NCBI GenBank assembly: GCA_016234725.1 | Contig: JACRAK010000029.1 | Location: forward strand, 1-55,976 | Direction: 5' to 3' | Origin: Candidatus Azambacteria bacterium | GTDB taxonomy: Bacteria > Patescibacteriota > Minisyncoccia > GWC2-36-17 > WO2-46-25 | Length of the DNA stretch: 55,976 nucleotides | In this document: one piece after another, positions 37,174 through 46,887 of the stretch | Position numbering within the stretch: position 1 is the stretch's first letter | How the letters are laid out: each line of letters opens with the position of its first letter | Translations under genes and position numbers: made by a program | Notes under the pieces: model-generated | Told to the model about the DNA's origin: nothing | What the model saw: the letters and a program-made list of their open reading frames with translations, nothing else | The model's database searches: none

Positions 37174-37854
37174 TTATTGCTTTGGAAAGACGTTTCTCTT
37201 CGCAAGCGCTTTCACTATTTCCTGATGCACCGCCTCCGGGTCTTGCTCGCCATTCACCACAATAAGCTTGCCTTTGCTGCGATAATGTTCAACCACCTTC
37301 ATCACTTCGTGGTCAAACCAATCAAGCCGCGATTCAATGCCTGCGGGATTATCTTCCGAACGGATCGTCAGGTCTCCGCCGCAATATTGGCAATGCGTTT
37401 GAGGCGCTTCTTGCTCATTTTCTACGTACGCTCCTCGCTTGCATACGCTGCATATGCGCCGTTTCATCAGGCGGTGACGCGCGACCTCGCGTGAAATATC
37501 GATAAGTACCACTTTTACTTTTTTCCGTTCGAACCAATCAAGCACCTCGTCGAGCGTCGTCGCCTCTCCGAGCATCCGCGGGCTGCCATCAAACAACACG
37601 CCTTTATGCACATCGGTATACGCAAGCTTTTCCATCCAAATAAAAAATGGCATCCAGGAAGGAGCGAGCTTCCCTTGTGCCATTGTTTCTTTCATCCGGT
37701 GCGCGGCGGCGTTTTTACGTTCAGAAAATTTCCGTAAAAGATCGCCGGTGCCGATGTATTCGAGATCAAACTCTCGCGCAAGAACCTGCGCTTGAGTACC
37801 CTTTCCGCTTCCTGAGCGCCCAAGCATAATAAGATTAAGTGGTTCTTTCTCCAT
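37174..37854 (-). CDS. adk: adenylate kinase
   Basis: IMLGRSGSGKGTQAQVLA, LFDGSPRMLGEA, zinc lid CSVCKRGAY...CQYCGG. Confidence 0.93.
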   Translation of the reverse strand: MEKEPLNLIMLGRSGSGKGTQAQVLAREFDLEYIGTGDLLRKFSERKNAAAHRMKETMAQGKLAPSWMPFFIWMEKLAYTDVHKGVLFDGSPRMLGEATTLDEVLDWFERKKVKVVLIDISREVARHRLMKRRICSVCKRGAYVENEQEAPQTHCQYCGGDLTIRSEDNPAGIESRLDWFDHEVMKVVEHYRSKGKLIVVNGEQDPEAVHQEIVKALAKRNVFPKQ

Positions 37855-37926
37855 TGCACTTCTATTCTATCACGAGATGTGATGTGTTAAAAATCACTCG
37901 TCTCGCTGAAGATAAGGCGAAGCAGG

Positions 37927-39201
37927 TTAGAATTTTTCGTACTCGTGCATGACGAGCTGTGCGTCGATCTGCTTCATCGTATCGAGCGCGACAGACACCA
38001 CGATCAACAACGCCGTACCACCGATCGAAAGCGTCGCGGTACCGGTAAAATATTGAATAATGAACGGCAGGACCGCAATAATGCCCAGCGACACCGCGCC
38101 TGCAAGCGTAATGCGATTCATGACCCGCGCGAGAAACTCCGCGGTCGGGTTTCCCGGCCGGATGCCCGGCACGAACCCGCCATGCTTCTGCACGCCTTCC
38201 GCGATCTCCTTCGTATCAAACGTGACTGCGGTATAAAAATACGTAAAAATGATCACGAGAATAAAATACACCGATCCGTACATCAGCCCTCCCGCTTTAA
38301 AAAATCCGGCGAGCGAGGTCCCGAGATCTTTGATCCACTCCTGATGCGCCAACTGCATGAAATTGCCAAGCATCTGCGGGAACAACAGGATCGATATCGC
38401 AAAAATGATAGGGATGACCCCTGCTTGATTCACCTTCAACGGAAGGTATGTCGACGTTCCTCCATATACCTTTGATCCGCGCACCCTCTTTGCATATGAA
38501 ATGGGAATATTCCGCTGGCTGTCGTTGATAAACACGACGCCCGCGATCACAATGACAAATACGATAAGAAACACGACCACCGTCGGGATCATGGACGGGT
38601 CGAAATTGAGGAAGAACTGGCCCACTTTTGTCGGTACAGCAGCGATGATACCCGCAAAGATGAGCAGTGAAATGCCATTGCCGATCTTTTTTTCCGAAAT
38701 AAGTTCGCCGATCCACATCAAGAATACCGTTCCCGCCGTGATCACCGAAAGGTTGGTGATGAGCGAAAAAAGATCAAGCCGGTCAATGACATTCTGATTC
38801 TGGAGCAACGCCAAAAGACCATACCCCTGCAAACAGGCAAGCGGTATGGTTAACAGCCGCGTGTATTGATTGAACTTCTGCCTTCCTTGTTCTCCTTCTC
38901 CCTGGTACAGCTCTTTGAGCTGGGGGAAGATCATGGTCAGAAGCTGCATGATAATGAGCGCGGTGATGTAGGGGCCGACGCCCAGCATGACAATAGAGAG
39001 ATTATCGAGCGCGCCGCCGGAAAAGATATTGAGCAATCCGAAGAATTGATTCCCTTCAAAAAAGCTCTGCAATCTGCTCACATCGATCCCCGGAACCGGG
39101 ATGACCGCCGCCACGCGGAACACCGCCAGCAACGCAAGCACGAAAAGGATCTTCCTTCTCAGATCCTTTGTTTTAAAAATTTGTATCAATTTGTCCATCA
39201 T
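37927..39201 (-). CDS. secY: preprotein translocase subunit SecY
   Basis: AAVIPVPGID, FSGGALDNLSIVMLGVGPYITALIIMQLL, GIRPGNPTAEFL. Confidence 0.96.
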   Translation of the reverse strand: MMDKLIQIFKTKDLRRKILFVLALLAVFRVAAVIPVPGIDVSRLQSFFEGNQFFGLLNIFSGGALDNLSIVMLGVGPYITALIIMQLLTMIFPQLKELYQGEGEQGRQKFNQYTRLLTIPLACLQGYGLLALLQNQNVIDRLDLFSLITNLSVITAGTVFLMWIGELISEKKIGNGISLLIFAGIIAAVPTKVGQFFLNFDPSMIPTVVVFLIVFVIVIAGVVFINDSQRNIPISYAKRVRGSKVYGGTSTYLPLKVNQAGVIPIIFAISILLFPQMLGNFMQLAHQEWIKDLGTSLAGFFKAGGLMYGSVYFILVIIFTYFYTAVTFDTKEIAEGVQKHGGFVPGIRPGNPTAEFLARVMNRITLAGAVSLGIIAVLPFIIQYFTGTATLSIGGTALLIVVSVALDTMKQIDAQLVMHEYEKF

Positions 39202-39210
39202 ACTCTAGAC

Positions 39211-39639
39211 CTATTCCTTTACCGCGCCCCCCGCCTTTTCGATCTTCTCCTTCGCCGATGCGGATACAAAACATCGCTCTACGGTAAGTTTCTTTTCCAG
39301 CGCCCCGCCGCCAAGTATCTTTACCAAAGGAAATGTGTTTCCTCTCTTTTCGATAAGGCCGTGGGCATGCAGTGACTCCGGGGTCACCGCGTCGCCTGAG
39401 GCAAATACCGCATCCATTGCAAAAAGGTTCACGATCGCGTGTTTTGTGCCGATGCTCTTAAAGCGATACCCGCGCAATTTCGGGATTTTTTTGATCAGAT
39501 CGCGTTCTGCGGGACGGATCCTGTGTCCTGCGCGCGACTTCTGTCCTTTTGTCCCTCGTCCGGACGTCTTTCCATGCGCGCCGCCCCGCGCGATGCGTTT
39601 CTTGCTTTTCTTTTTATTCCGTAATTCGTGAAGTTGCAT
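39211..39639 (-). CDS. rplO: 50S ribosomal protein L15
   Basis: MQLHELRNKKKSKKRIARGGAHGKTSGRGTKGQKSRAG. Confidence 0.95.
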   Translation of the reverse strand: MQLHELRNKKKSKKRIARGGAHGKTSGRGTKGQKSRAGHRIRPAERDLIKKIPKLRGYRFKSIGTKHAIVNLFAMDAVFASGDAVTPESLHAHGLIEKRGNTFPLVKILGGGALEKKLTVERCFVSASAKEKIEKAGGAVKE

Positions 39640-39640
39640 A

Positions 39641-39774
39641 CCCCGTATATCAACTTGGATAATGTTCACATTATCAAAAGTTGTAATAAATAATTATTCT
39701 TGCGTATATCCTTTAGCATGCCCCCGCGCAAGGTCTTTCGCATGCGAAAGACCAATCCAAGTTGTATTACGGGG
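39641..39774. repeat. palindromic element F1b between rpsE and rplO
   Basis: CCCCGTATATCAACTTGGAT ... ATCCAAGTTGTATTACGGGG. Confidence 0.9.
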
Positions 39775-39781
39775 CATATGA

Positions 39782-40297
39782 TTATTGTAACGGCGTTGCT
39801 TCGCTTGCCGAAACCGCCTGCACGGGTGCCGCAGGTCCTTTCTGCCGCCGCAGCTTCAAGCTCCTGAGCGCCGCAACCGTCGCCTCGCTTACATTGATCT
39901 TATTCGAACTCCTTCCTTGGATCTTTCCGGTGACGTTCTTTATTCCCGCAAGCTCGCAGATCACCCGCACTGCGCCGCCCGCAATGATGCCTGTTCCCGG
40001 TTTTGCCGGCTTCAGCAGCACGCGTGCGCTTCGAAACTTCCTGCTCACCGTATGCGGAATGGTACCGTTATAGGTATTGATCTTGGTGATATTTTTTTTC
40101 GCTTGCTGGATCGCTTTTTCAATGGATGCGGCAACGTCGAGCCCTTTTGCGGTCCCTACGCCGACGCCGCCCTTTCGGTCGCCGAGCGCGATCGTCACGC
40201 GGAAGCTGAACCGTCTCCCGCCCGCCATCGTACGCGCCACTCTCCTGATATCGAGGGTCTTTTGGTCAAACTCTGATTTTTGTCGTTGCATTGCCAT
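39782..40297 (-). CDS. rpsE: 30S ribosomal protein S5
   Basis: RRVARTMAGGRRFSFRVTIALGDRKGGVGVGTAKG. Confidence 0.95.
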   Translation of the reverse strand: MAMQRQKSEFDQKTLDIRRVARTMAGGRRFSFRVTIALGDRKGGVGVGTAKGLDVAASIEKAIQQAKKNITKINTYNGTIPHTVSRKFRSARVLLKPAKPGTGIIAGGAVRVICELAGIKNVTGKIQGRSSNKINVSEATVAALRSLKLRRQKGPAAPVQAVSASEATPLQ

Positions 40298-40299
40298 AC

Positions 40300-40629
40300 T
40301 TAAAATAGTAATCCTCCGGCTCGCGCGCCCTCGGCAACTTCTTTAATTCTCCCGTGATACGGGAATCCGCCGCGATCAAACACCGCTTTCGTGATACCTG
40401 CTTCTTTTGCTTTTTTCGCGATCTCCTCGCCCACTTTTTTCGCACGCTCCGCTTTCGTGTGTTTGCCTTTGTGAGCAACATCGGATGCGGAACACAGCGT
40501 GACCGCTTTTGCATCATCGATAAGCTGGGCATACGTGTATTTCGTCGAACGAAATACCGCAAGGCGGGGCGCAGATGCGGTGCCTTGTATCTTTGCCCGT
40601 ATTCGTTTGTGGATCCGTGTACGATTCAT
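40300..40629 (-). CDS. rplR: 50S ribosomal protein L18
   Basis: RIRAKIQGTASAPRLAVFRSTKYTYAQLIDD. Confidence 0.94.
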   Translation of the reverse strand: MNRTRIHKRIRAKIQGTASAPRLAVFRSTKYTYAQLIDDAKAVTLCSASDVAHKGKHTKAERAKKVGEEIAKKAKEAGITKAVFDRGGFPYHGRIKEVAEGARAGGLLF

Positions 40630-40638
40630 AGAATTGCT

Positions 40639-41175
40639 TTATGCGGTCCCTGCGCGCTTGCCTTCTTTGCGCCGAATTATTTCTCCCGTATATCGAATTC
40701 CTTTCCCTTTATATGGCTCAGGCTTCTTCAGCTTGCGGATGTTCGCCGCGATCTGGCCTACGAGCCCCTTATCGATGCCTGAAATGGAAATGGCATTCTT
40801 CTCAACATGGAACGCAATGCCCGCAGGCGCTTCGAATTCAACGGGATGAGAAAAGCCGAGCTGCATTACGAGCTTGTTCCCGGAGAGCGCTACGCGATAC
40901 CCCACGCCTTCCAACTCAAGTTTCTTCGTGAACCCCTCATGCACGCCTTTCGCCATGTTCGCGATAAGCGCGCGGGTCAACCCCACAAAAGCCTTTGATG
41001 CGTTTTCGTGCGCTTTCCGGACGATCACCAGGCCGTTTTCCTGCGTCACCGCGACCGCAGGATGCGCGTGCAATGCCAATTCCCCTTTTGGCCCCTTCAC
41101 GGAGACCATATTTCCCTCGATGCGTACTTCGATCTTCTCGGGTATTTTTATTGAATTTTTTGTAAGACTTGCCAT
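40639..41175 (-). CDS. rplF: 50S ribosomal protein L6
   Basis: KIEVRIEGNMVSVKGPKGEL, EPYKGKGIRYTGEIIRRKEGK. Confidence 0.95.
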   Translation of the reverse strand: MASLTKNSIKIPEKIEVRIEGNMVSVKGPKGELALHAHPAVAVTQENGLVIVRKAHENASKAFVGLTRALIANMAKGVHEGFTKKLELEGVGYRVALSGNKLVMQLGFSHPVEFEAPAGIAFHVEKNAISISGIDKGLVGQIAANIRKLKKPEPYKGKGIRYTGEIIRRKEGKRAGTA

Positions 41176-41180
41176 AGGGA

Positions 41181-41570
41181 TCACCACACTTCACAGATAA
41201 CCTCTCCGCCAACGCGCTTTCGACGCGCCTCTCTATCGGTCATTAATCCTTCGGGTGTTGAGATCACCGCGATGCCAAAACCCTCTCGAATAGAATGCAT
41301 TTTTGCGGCGGGTGCATACACTCGCTGGCCGGGCTTCGATACGCGCGCAATACTGCTGATCGCGGAAGAGCCATCTTTCTGATATTTCAATTTCACCGCA
41401 ATGGTTTTGCGTATTTTTTTCCCCTTCTTTTCAAACCCGTCGATGAAATTCTCCCGCTTTAAGATCGCGAGTATCGCCGACTTGATCTGTGAATACGGAA
41501 TACTCACGGTCTCATGACCGGCTGCTTTCGCATTGCGTATTCGCGTGAGCATGTCTGCAATAGGATCCAT
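41181..41570 (-). CDS. rpsH: 30S ribosomal protein S8
   Basis: DPIADMLTRIRNA, GFGIAVISTPEGLMTDREARRKRVGGEVIC. Confidence 0.95.
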   Translation of the reverse strand: MDPIADMLTRIRNAKAAGHETVSIPYSQIKSAILAILKRENFIDGFEKKGKKIRKTIAVKLKYQKDGSSAISSIARVSKPGQRVYAPAAKMHSIREGFGIAVISTPEGLMTDREARRKRVGGEVICEVW

Positions 41571-41578
41571 AAATATCT

Positions 41579-41670
41579 TATAACCTGTATCGTAAATCTT
41601 GGAACATAAAACGTAGATTCTGAAATATGAATTGGGTTTTACGTTTCATGTTACCTGTTTCATGTTTTCA
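41579..41670. repeat. heptad inverted repeat array H7
   Basis: Minus: AACATGA AACAGGT AACATGA AACGTAA AACCCAA TTCATAT TTCAGAA TCTACGT TTTATGT TCCAAGA TTTACGA TACAGGT. Confidence 0.92.
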
Positions 41671-41853
41671 CCAGCTTGATCGCGTTACTCCGGGGATCTC
41701 GCCTTTTTGCGCAAGCTCCCGGAAACAGATCCTGCACAGATCGAATGCGCTGATATAGCCGCGCACCCGTCCGCATCGAAAACACCGATTTACTTTTCGT
41801 GTCGAGAATTTTGGTTTCCGTTTTGACCGCGCAATGGTTGATTTCTTTGCCAT
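41668..41853 (-). CDS. rpsN: 30S ribosomal protein S14, zinc-binding type
   Basis: [38 protein letters not shown]. Confidence 0.95.
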   Translation of the reverse strand: MAKKSTIARSKRKPKFSTRKVNRCFRCGRVRGYISAFDLCRICFRELAQKGEIPGVTRSSW

Positions 41854-41864
41854 ACCAACAAATA

Positions 41865-42404
41865 TTATTTCTTCAGGGGAACTCCCATCATACGGAACAT
41901 GTATTCCGCCGCCTTCTTATCCCAAGAATTGGTCACGATGGTTATCTCAAAACCGAAGATATTCCCCGCTTTTTCGTGGCTTGCCTCAGGAAACACAATA
42001 TCTTCTTTTATGCCGATAGTCAAATTACCCGCCTGATCGATCCCATTCGTGCCGATACCGTGAAAATCCCTCGTGCGGGGAAACGCGATGGAAACAAGTC
42101 GGTCGAGAAAACTGTACATTTTTTCGCCTCTGAGCGTCACCTTCACGCCGATGGGCGTTCCTTGGCGAAGTTTGAACGTAGCGATGGATGTGCGCGCGAG
42201 TGTCTTCACCGCTTTTTGCCCCGCGATAAGCGTGAGTCCGCGCTCCACCGACTCGACGGCTTTCTGATCCCCGGATACTCTGCCAACGCCCGAATTCAAG
42301 ACGATCTTGCGGATCTTTGGCGCTTGCGCATCAAGGCGATACCCGAATTCCTTCTTCATCGCAGGCACCACTTCTTTTATATATTTTTCTTTAAGACGGT
42401 TCAT
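41865..42404 (-). CDS. rplE: 50S ribosomal protein L5
   Basis: [35 protein letters not shown]-type end [25 protein letters not shown]. Confidence 0.95.
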   Translation of the reverse strand: MNRLKEKYIKEVVPAMKKEFGYRLDAQAPKIRKIVLNSGVGRVSGDQKAVESVERGLTLIAGQKAVKTLARTSIATFKLRQGTPIGVKVTLRGEKMYSFLDRLVSIAFPRTRDFHGIGTNGIDQAGNLTIGIKEDIVFPEASHEKAGNIFGFEITIVTNSWDKKAAEYMFRMMGVPLKK

Positions 42405-42406
42405 AC

Positions 42407-42712
42407 TTATATCGTTGCGTTGCATTTTTTACATATCCGCGACTTGATGTCTTTCGATATCTGATACCCGACGCGCGCGGGCTTGGAACATTTCGGACAG
42501 ATAAGCATCACGTTTGAAATATCAAGCGGCGATTCTTTTGAAATGATCTGCCCTTTTTCACCCTGCTTTCGCGGGCGCATGTGCACTTTACGCATATTCA
42601 ACGACTGCACTACCACGGCGCGATCGTCCGGGAGCACCTGCATGATCTTTCCCGATTTCCCTCGATCTTTTCCTCGCATGATCACTATATTGTCGCCTTT
42701 TTTTACTTTCAT
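42407..42712 (-). CDS. rplX: 50S ribosomal protein L24
   Basis: KKGDNIVIMRGKDRGKSGKIMQVLPD, CPKCSKPARVGYQ. Confidence 0.95.
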   Translation of the reverse strand: MKVKKGDNIVIMRGKDRGKSGKIMQVLPDDRAVVVQSLNMRKVHMRPRKQGEKGQIISKESPLDISNVMLICPKCSKPARVGYQISKDIKSRICKKCNATI

Positions 42713-42722
42713 ATGCGTTGCG

Positions 42723-43088
42723 TTATACCACCTCCGGCGCGAGTGAAACTAATTTTGTAAATCCTTTTTCCTTCAATTCCCGAGGGATCGGACCGAAGAT
42801 CCTTCCCCCTTTCGGTTCCTGCCCGTCCACGATCACCACCGCATTGTCATCAAATCGGATATGGGAGCCGTCTTGCCGCGTGAATGACCGCCGCTGGCGC
42901 ACCACCACCGCTTTCACCACGTCTGATTTTTTTACCGCCTTCCGCGGCTCGGCGACTTTGACCGTGCCGACGATGATATCGCCGATTCGCGCGTATCGCT
43001 TGCGCGTGCCGCCCAATACGCGAAAACACTGGACGATTTTCGCCCCGCTGTTATCTGCAACCTTACACATGGTACGCGGCTGGATCAT
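42723..43088 (-). CDS. rplN: 50S ribosomal protein L14
   Basis: [28 protein letters not shown]. Confidence 0.96.
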   Translation of the reverse strand: MIQPRTMCKVADNSGAKIVQCFRVLGGTRKRYARIGDIIVGTVKVAEPRKAVKKSDVVKAVVVRQRRSFTRQDGSHIRFDDNAVVIVDGQEPKGGRIFGPIPRELKEKGFTKLVSLAPEVV

Positions 43089-43107
43089 ATCTGTTCGTTA
43101 AAAACTG

Positions 43108-43353
43108 TTATACTCTTCCGATCACTGTCCATTTTTTATCTTTTGAGATCGGGCGCGTTTCTTCGATCACTACCTTGTCGCCGACCTTATATTCCTTCTT
43201 CTCATCATGCGCTTTATAGCGCTTCGTCACCGTATAGCGCTTGCGGTAGATGGGGTGCTCTTTGATGCTCGTCACCGACACTACCACTGTTTTTTGCATG
43301 GCATCAGATACCACCTCCCCCTGCAATGTTCGTTTTTGTTTTTTTTCTTCCAT
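43108..43353 (-). CDS. rpsQ: 30S ribosomal protein S17
   Basis: LQGEVVSDAMQKTVVVSV, GDKVVIEETRPISKDKKW. Confidence 0.94.
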   Translation of the reverse strand: MEEKKQKRTLQGEVVSDAMQKTVVVSVTSIKEHPIYRKRYTVTKRYKAHDEKKEYKVGDKVVIEETRPISKDKKWTVIGRV

Positions 43354-43357
43354 GGTA

Positions 43358-43380
43358 TTTAGAACCCATCTTAATAAAAA
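43358..43380. repeat. solo F5-type terminal repeat
   Basis: TTTAGAACCCATCTTAATAAAAA, 18/19 match to the F5 terminus TTAGAACCTATCTTAATAA. Confidence 0.6.
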
Positions 43381-43385
43381 GCCGA

Positions 43386-43580
43386 TTATACCAGCTGTTT
43401 CGCACGAAGTAAAGTGAGGATCCTTGCCCGTGTTTTGCGCGCCGCAGCTATCGCCTTCACGTTCTTTAATTTATTGAACGCGCGGTCAAAACGAAGGGTT
43501 TTTAACTCTTCTTCGCATGCGAGAAGGTCTTTCTCGAGCTCTCCGGATGATTTTGATCGCAACATTTCTGTCTTTTTCAT
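43386..43580 (-). CDS. rpmC: 50S ribosomal protein L29
   Basis: SSGELEKDLLACEEELKTLRFDRAFNKLKNVKAIAAARKTRARILTLLR. Confidence 0.9.
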   Translation of the reverse strand: MKKTEMLRSKSSGELEKDLLACEEELKTLRFDRAFNKLKNVKAIAAARKTRARILTLLRAKQLV

Positions 43581-43584
43581 ACTG

Positions 43585-44001
43585 TTATATCTCGCGTTTT
43601 ACGAATTTCGCCGCAAGCGGGAGCTTTGATGACGCTTTCCGCAGCGCTTCTTGGGCTATTTTTTCATCGACGCCGTCCATCTCGAACAATATCGTTCCCG
43701 GCTTGATCACCGCAACATAATGATCGACGGACCCTTTTCCGCCGCCCATCGGCACTTCTTGCCCCTTTTTGGTGATCGGCTTATCGGGAAATATCCTGAT
43801 CCAGATCTTCCCCGACCGCTGCACGTACCGGGTCATTGCGCGCCGCGCCGCTTCGATCTGCCGCGACGTCAGCCATGCCCGCCCCTTCGCCTTCAAGCCG
43901 AATGCGCCGAAGCTCAAATGGATGCCGCGCGACGCCACGCCGCGATCGCGTTTTCGTCCTTTGTGCCATTTCCTATGTTTTACTTTTTTGGGCAATAACA
44001 T
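43585..44001 (-). CDS. rplP: 50S ribosomal protein L16
   Basis: [45 protein letters not shown]. Confidence 0.95.
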   Translation of the reverse strand: MLLPKKVKHRKWHKGRKRDRGVASRGIHLSFGAFGLKAKGRAWLTSRQIEAARRAMTRYVQRSGKIWIRIFPDKPITKKGQEVPMGGGKGSVDHYVAVIKPGTILFEMDGVDEKIAQEALRKASSKLPLAAKFVKREI

Positions 44002-44010
44002 GACTCGAAG

Positions 44011-44691
44011 CTATTTTGTATGTTCCTTCTTTTCTTTATCAAATACTTCTCCCTTATAGATCCAGATCTTTACGCCTACCACGCCGTACGTGCAATATGC
44101 GTTCGCGGTCGCGTAATCAATGTGCGCCCGCAATGTCGCAAGCGGCATTCTTCCTTTGCTCAGCCATTCCGTGCGTGACATTTCGCCTCCGTCAAGCCTT
44201 CCGGACACCCTGATCTTCGCTCCGATCACGTCGCCGCTTTGCATGGTCTTTTCCAGCGTTTGCTTCAACACTCGTCTGAACGGAAGCCGTTTCTCGATCT
44301 GGTCTGCGGCCTGTTGTGCGACGATCGGCGCGCGGCCTTCCGGCTTGGACACCTCTTCCACCTGGACCCGGATCTCTGTCTTTGCTTTTTTATCGACGCG
44401 GATCGCGTTATATTTCTTTTCGATCTCGTTTTTAAGCGCTTCGATGCCGCCGCCGCCTTTGCCGATGATCAGCCCGGGCCTTGAGGTATGAATGATCACC
44501 GTGATCTTATTCGCCGAGCGCTCGATCTCGATCCGTTCAAGTCCGTTCTTCCTGAGTTTTTCAACTAAAAAGCTGCGAAGATAATAATCTTCTTTCAAGA
44601 AATCTTTATATGCTTTCTGCTGAAACCATCGCGACCTCCACCCCTCATTCACGCCGATCCGGAAGGCCAATGGATTTACTTTCTTTCCCAT
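44011..44691 (-). CDS. rpsC: 30S ribosomal protein S3
   Basis: MGKKVNPLAFRIG, PGLIIGKGGGGIE, ARIRVSGRLDGGEMSRTEW-like core. Confidence 0.95.
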   Translation of the reverse strand: MGKKVNPLAFRIGVNEGWRSRWFQQKAYKDFLKEDYYLRSFLVEKLRKNGLERIEIERSANKITVIIHTSRPGLIIGKGGGGIEALKNEIEKKYNAIRVDKKAKTEIRVQVEEVSKPEGRAPIVAQQAADQIEKRLPFRRVLKQTLEKTMQSGDVIGAKIRVSGRLDGGEMSRTEWLSKGRMPLATLRAHIDYATANAYCTYGVVGVKIWIYKGEVFDKEKKEHTK

Positions 44692-44713
44692 GTGCGTAAT
44701 CGCAAATTATTTA

Positions 44714-45268
44714 TTATTTATCTTCGTGCGCGTGGAATGCCCGTCGCGCGATACCGGTCAAACGCCGCCCCGTTGGCGCGGGCTTTTTCGCTACTTGCGC
44801 GCGTACGGCGGGCTTTTTTTCATGCGTCATGGCCTTTTTGCTTTTCCCTTCTTCCTTCGCTGTTTTCTTTGCCGGCATGACAAGCGCCATCTTTTTCTGA
44901 GAAACCTTTTTCCCCGTGTGCGTCATATTTCTATCTTTCTTTTCCGATAAAGTCAAGCTGATATGGGACATTCTCTTCCGGATCGTATAGGAACTTCCCC
45001 GCGCGCGCGGCATGCCGCGCTTCAATGTCTGCCCTTCGTTCACGAAGATCTCCGAAATATACAGATCCTTGGGGTCAAGCTTGAAATTGTGCGTCGCGTT
45101 CGCCACCGCGGAATCGATCAGCTTTATGATCGGCAGCGCCGCTTTGCGCATAAGGAACGTAAGCTGGGTCTTTGCGTCGCCCACGTTGCGTCCCCGAACA
45201 AGCGCGGCAACAATTCTGACCTTGCGCGGTGATATTCGTATATTGCGGAGATGGGCTTTTACGTGCAT
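44714..45268 (-). CDS. rplV: 50S ribosomal protein L22 with basic C-terminal extension
   Basis: LRNIRISPRKVRIVAALVRGRNV, RGMPRARGSSYTIRKRMSHISLTL; about 70-aa Lys/Ala-rich tail. Confidence 0.93.
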   Translation of the reverse strand: MHVKAHLRNIRISPRKVRIVAALVRGRNVGDAKTQLTFLMRKAALPIIKLIDSAVANATHNFKLDPKDLYISEIFVNEGQTLKRGMPRARGSSYTIRKRMSHISLTLSEKKDRNMTHTGKKVSQKKMALVMPAKKTAKEEGKSKKAMTHEKKPAVRAQVAKKPAPTGRRLTGIARRAFHAHEDK

Positions 45269-45285
45269 ATATGTTGCGTATCGTA

Positions 45286-45615
45286 TTATTTCTTAGGCGC
45301 TGCTGCTGCCGGCGCTGCGGCAGGGGCGGTCGCGGTCTGCGCTTTTGCTTCCAGTTCTTTCTGCATCTTGCCGCCATGTCTGACAAATTTCCGCGTGAGC
45401 GAAAACTCTCCGAGCCGATGGCCCACCATGTCTTCCGTGATGAACACGGGGACATGCGCCTTGCCGTTGTGTACGCCAATGGTGAACCCGATCATTTCCG
45501 GCGAGATCATGGATGCGCGCGCCCATGTGTTGATGGTCGCTCCCGGCTTTACCTTCGCGATCTTTTCGAGCAATCGCTCGTCAACGTATGGTCCTTTTTT
45601 CAGGCTTCGTGACAT
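45286..45615 (-). CDS. rpsS: 30S ribosomal protein S19
   Basis: [48 protein letters not shown]. Confidence 0.95.
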   Translation of the reverse strand: MSRSLKKGPYVDERLLEKIAKVKPGATINTWARASMISPEMIGFTIGVHNGKAHVPVFITEDMVGHRLGEFSLTRKFVRHGGKMQKELEAKAQTATAPAAAPAAAAPKK

Positions 45616-45619
45616 ATAT

Positions 45620-46447
45620 TTATTTCTTTACTTTTCGTGAAACGATAAATTTATTCGTAGGATGATTCTTCTTGCGCGTTTTTTTGCCAAGCGCATGCTT
45701 GCCCCACGGCGTCTTCGGATACGGAAGACCGATCGGCTGCGCTCCTTCACCGCCGCCATGCGGATGATCCACCGGATTCATCGCCGAACCGCGCACGGTC
45801 GGCCGGATGCCGCGCCATCGCGACGCCCCCGCTTTTCCGTAGCTGATGAGATTATGCTCGGGATTCGAAAGCACGCCGATGGTCGCCAAGCACGATGAAA
45901 GGATCCTGCGCACTTCGCCCGAAGGCATCTGCACGTTGGCATATTTTCCTTCGTGCGCCATGACTTTCGCGGAAGACCCTGCGCTCCGCACGATCTGCCC
46001 GCCCTTCCCCGGCTGCATCTCCACATTATGGATGAAAAAACCCACCGGTATCTTTGCAAGCGGCAACCGGCTTCCGTCCGCAAGCGGCGCGTTGTCGGAC
46101 GTGATCACCGCATCGCCCACTTTCATGTTCTTCACCGCGAGCACATAGCGCTTTTCGCCGTCATGATATTGGATCAGCGAAATGAACGCAGAACGGTTCG
46201 GGTCATATTCGAGCGCGATGATCGTGCCCGGAATGTTCATTTTATTCTGCTTGAAATCGATCTCGCGGAAAAGCTTTTTATTGCCGCCGCCTTTGTGGCG
46301 TACGGTGATCCTTCCCTGTTTCGAGCGCCCCATTCTCCGCTTGCGGCCGAATGTCAGCGACTTCTCCGGCTCTTTGTTGGTGAGCATGGAATAGTCAGCG
46401 ATCGATCGCTGTCGTTGTCCCGGAGTTGTTGGTTTCAGTAATTTCAT
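45620..46447 (-). CDS. rplB: 50S ribosomal protein L2
   Basis: [16 protein letters not shown]-like segment, [20 protein letters not shown]. Confidence 0.96.
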   Translation of the reverse strand: MKLLKPTTPGQRQRSIADYSMLTNKEPEKSLTFGRKRRMGRSKQGRITVRHKGGGNKKLFREIDFKQNKMNIPGTIIALEYDPNRSAFISLIQYHDGEKRYVLAVKNMKVGDAVITSDNAPLADGSRLPLAKIPVGFFIHNVEMQPGKGGQIVRSAGSSAKVMAHEGKYANVQMPSGEVRRILSSCLATIGVLSNPEHNLISYGKAGASRWRGIRPTVRGSAMNPVDHPHGGGEGAQPIGLPYPKTPWGKHALGKKTRKKNHPTNKFIVSRKVKK

Positions 46448-46455
46448 ATGGTGCG

Positions 46456-46878
46456 TTATACGCCGATATCTATCGTTTCGCCTTCTTTTATCGTTACCAT
46501 CGCTTTTTTAAATCCCGGGACACGCCCTTCGTGACGCCCGAGGCGCACCTTTTTCCCGGGCATATTCATCACGTTTACTTTCGTCACCGTAACTTTGAAC
46601 ATGCGCTGGATCGCTTTTACGATCTCATTTTTCGTGGTTGCGCGCGCGACCTTGAATACATAGGTATTCTGTGCCGCACACCGCGATGTTTTTTCAGTGA
46701 TATACGGATGCTCGATCACGCGCCCCGCATATACCGGCCGCATCTGCACCGATCCGGTATGCTCCGGTGCCGCATCGCTGACCGTCGCTTTTTTTACGCG
46801 TGATACAACCGCCTCCTTCTTTGGAGCTTTCGTTTCTTGTTCAGACAATGTCTTTTTGATTGTGCCGATAATGGACAT
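46456..46878 (-). CDS. rplW: 50S ribosomal protein L23
   Basis: VIEHPYITEKTSRCAAQNTYVFKVARATTKNEIVKAIQRMF. Confidence 0.93.
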   Translation of the reverse strand: MSIIGTIKKTLSEQETKAPKKEAVVSRVKKATVSDAAPEHTGSVQMRPVYAGRVIEHPYITEKTSRCAAQNTYVFKVARATTKNEIVKAIQRMFKVTVTKVNVMNMPGKKVRLGRHEGRVPGFKKAMVTIKEGETIDIGV

Positions 46879-46887
46879 ACTGGAAAA

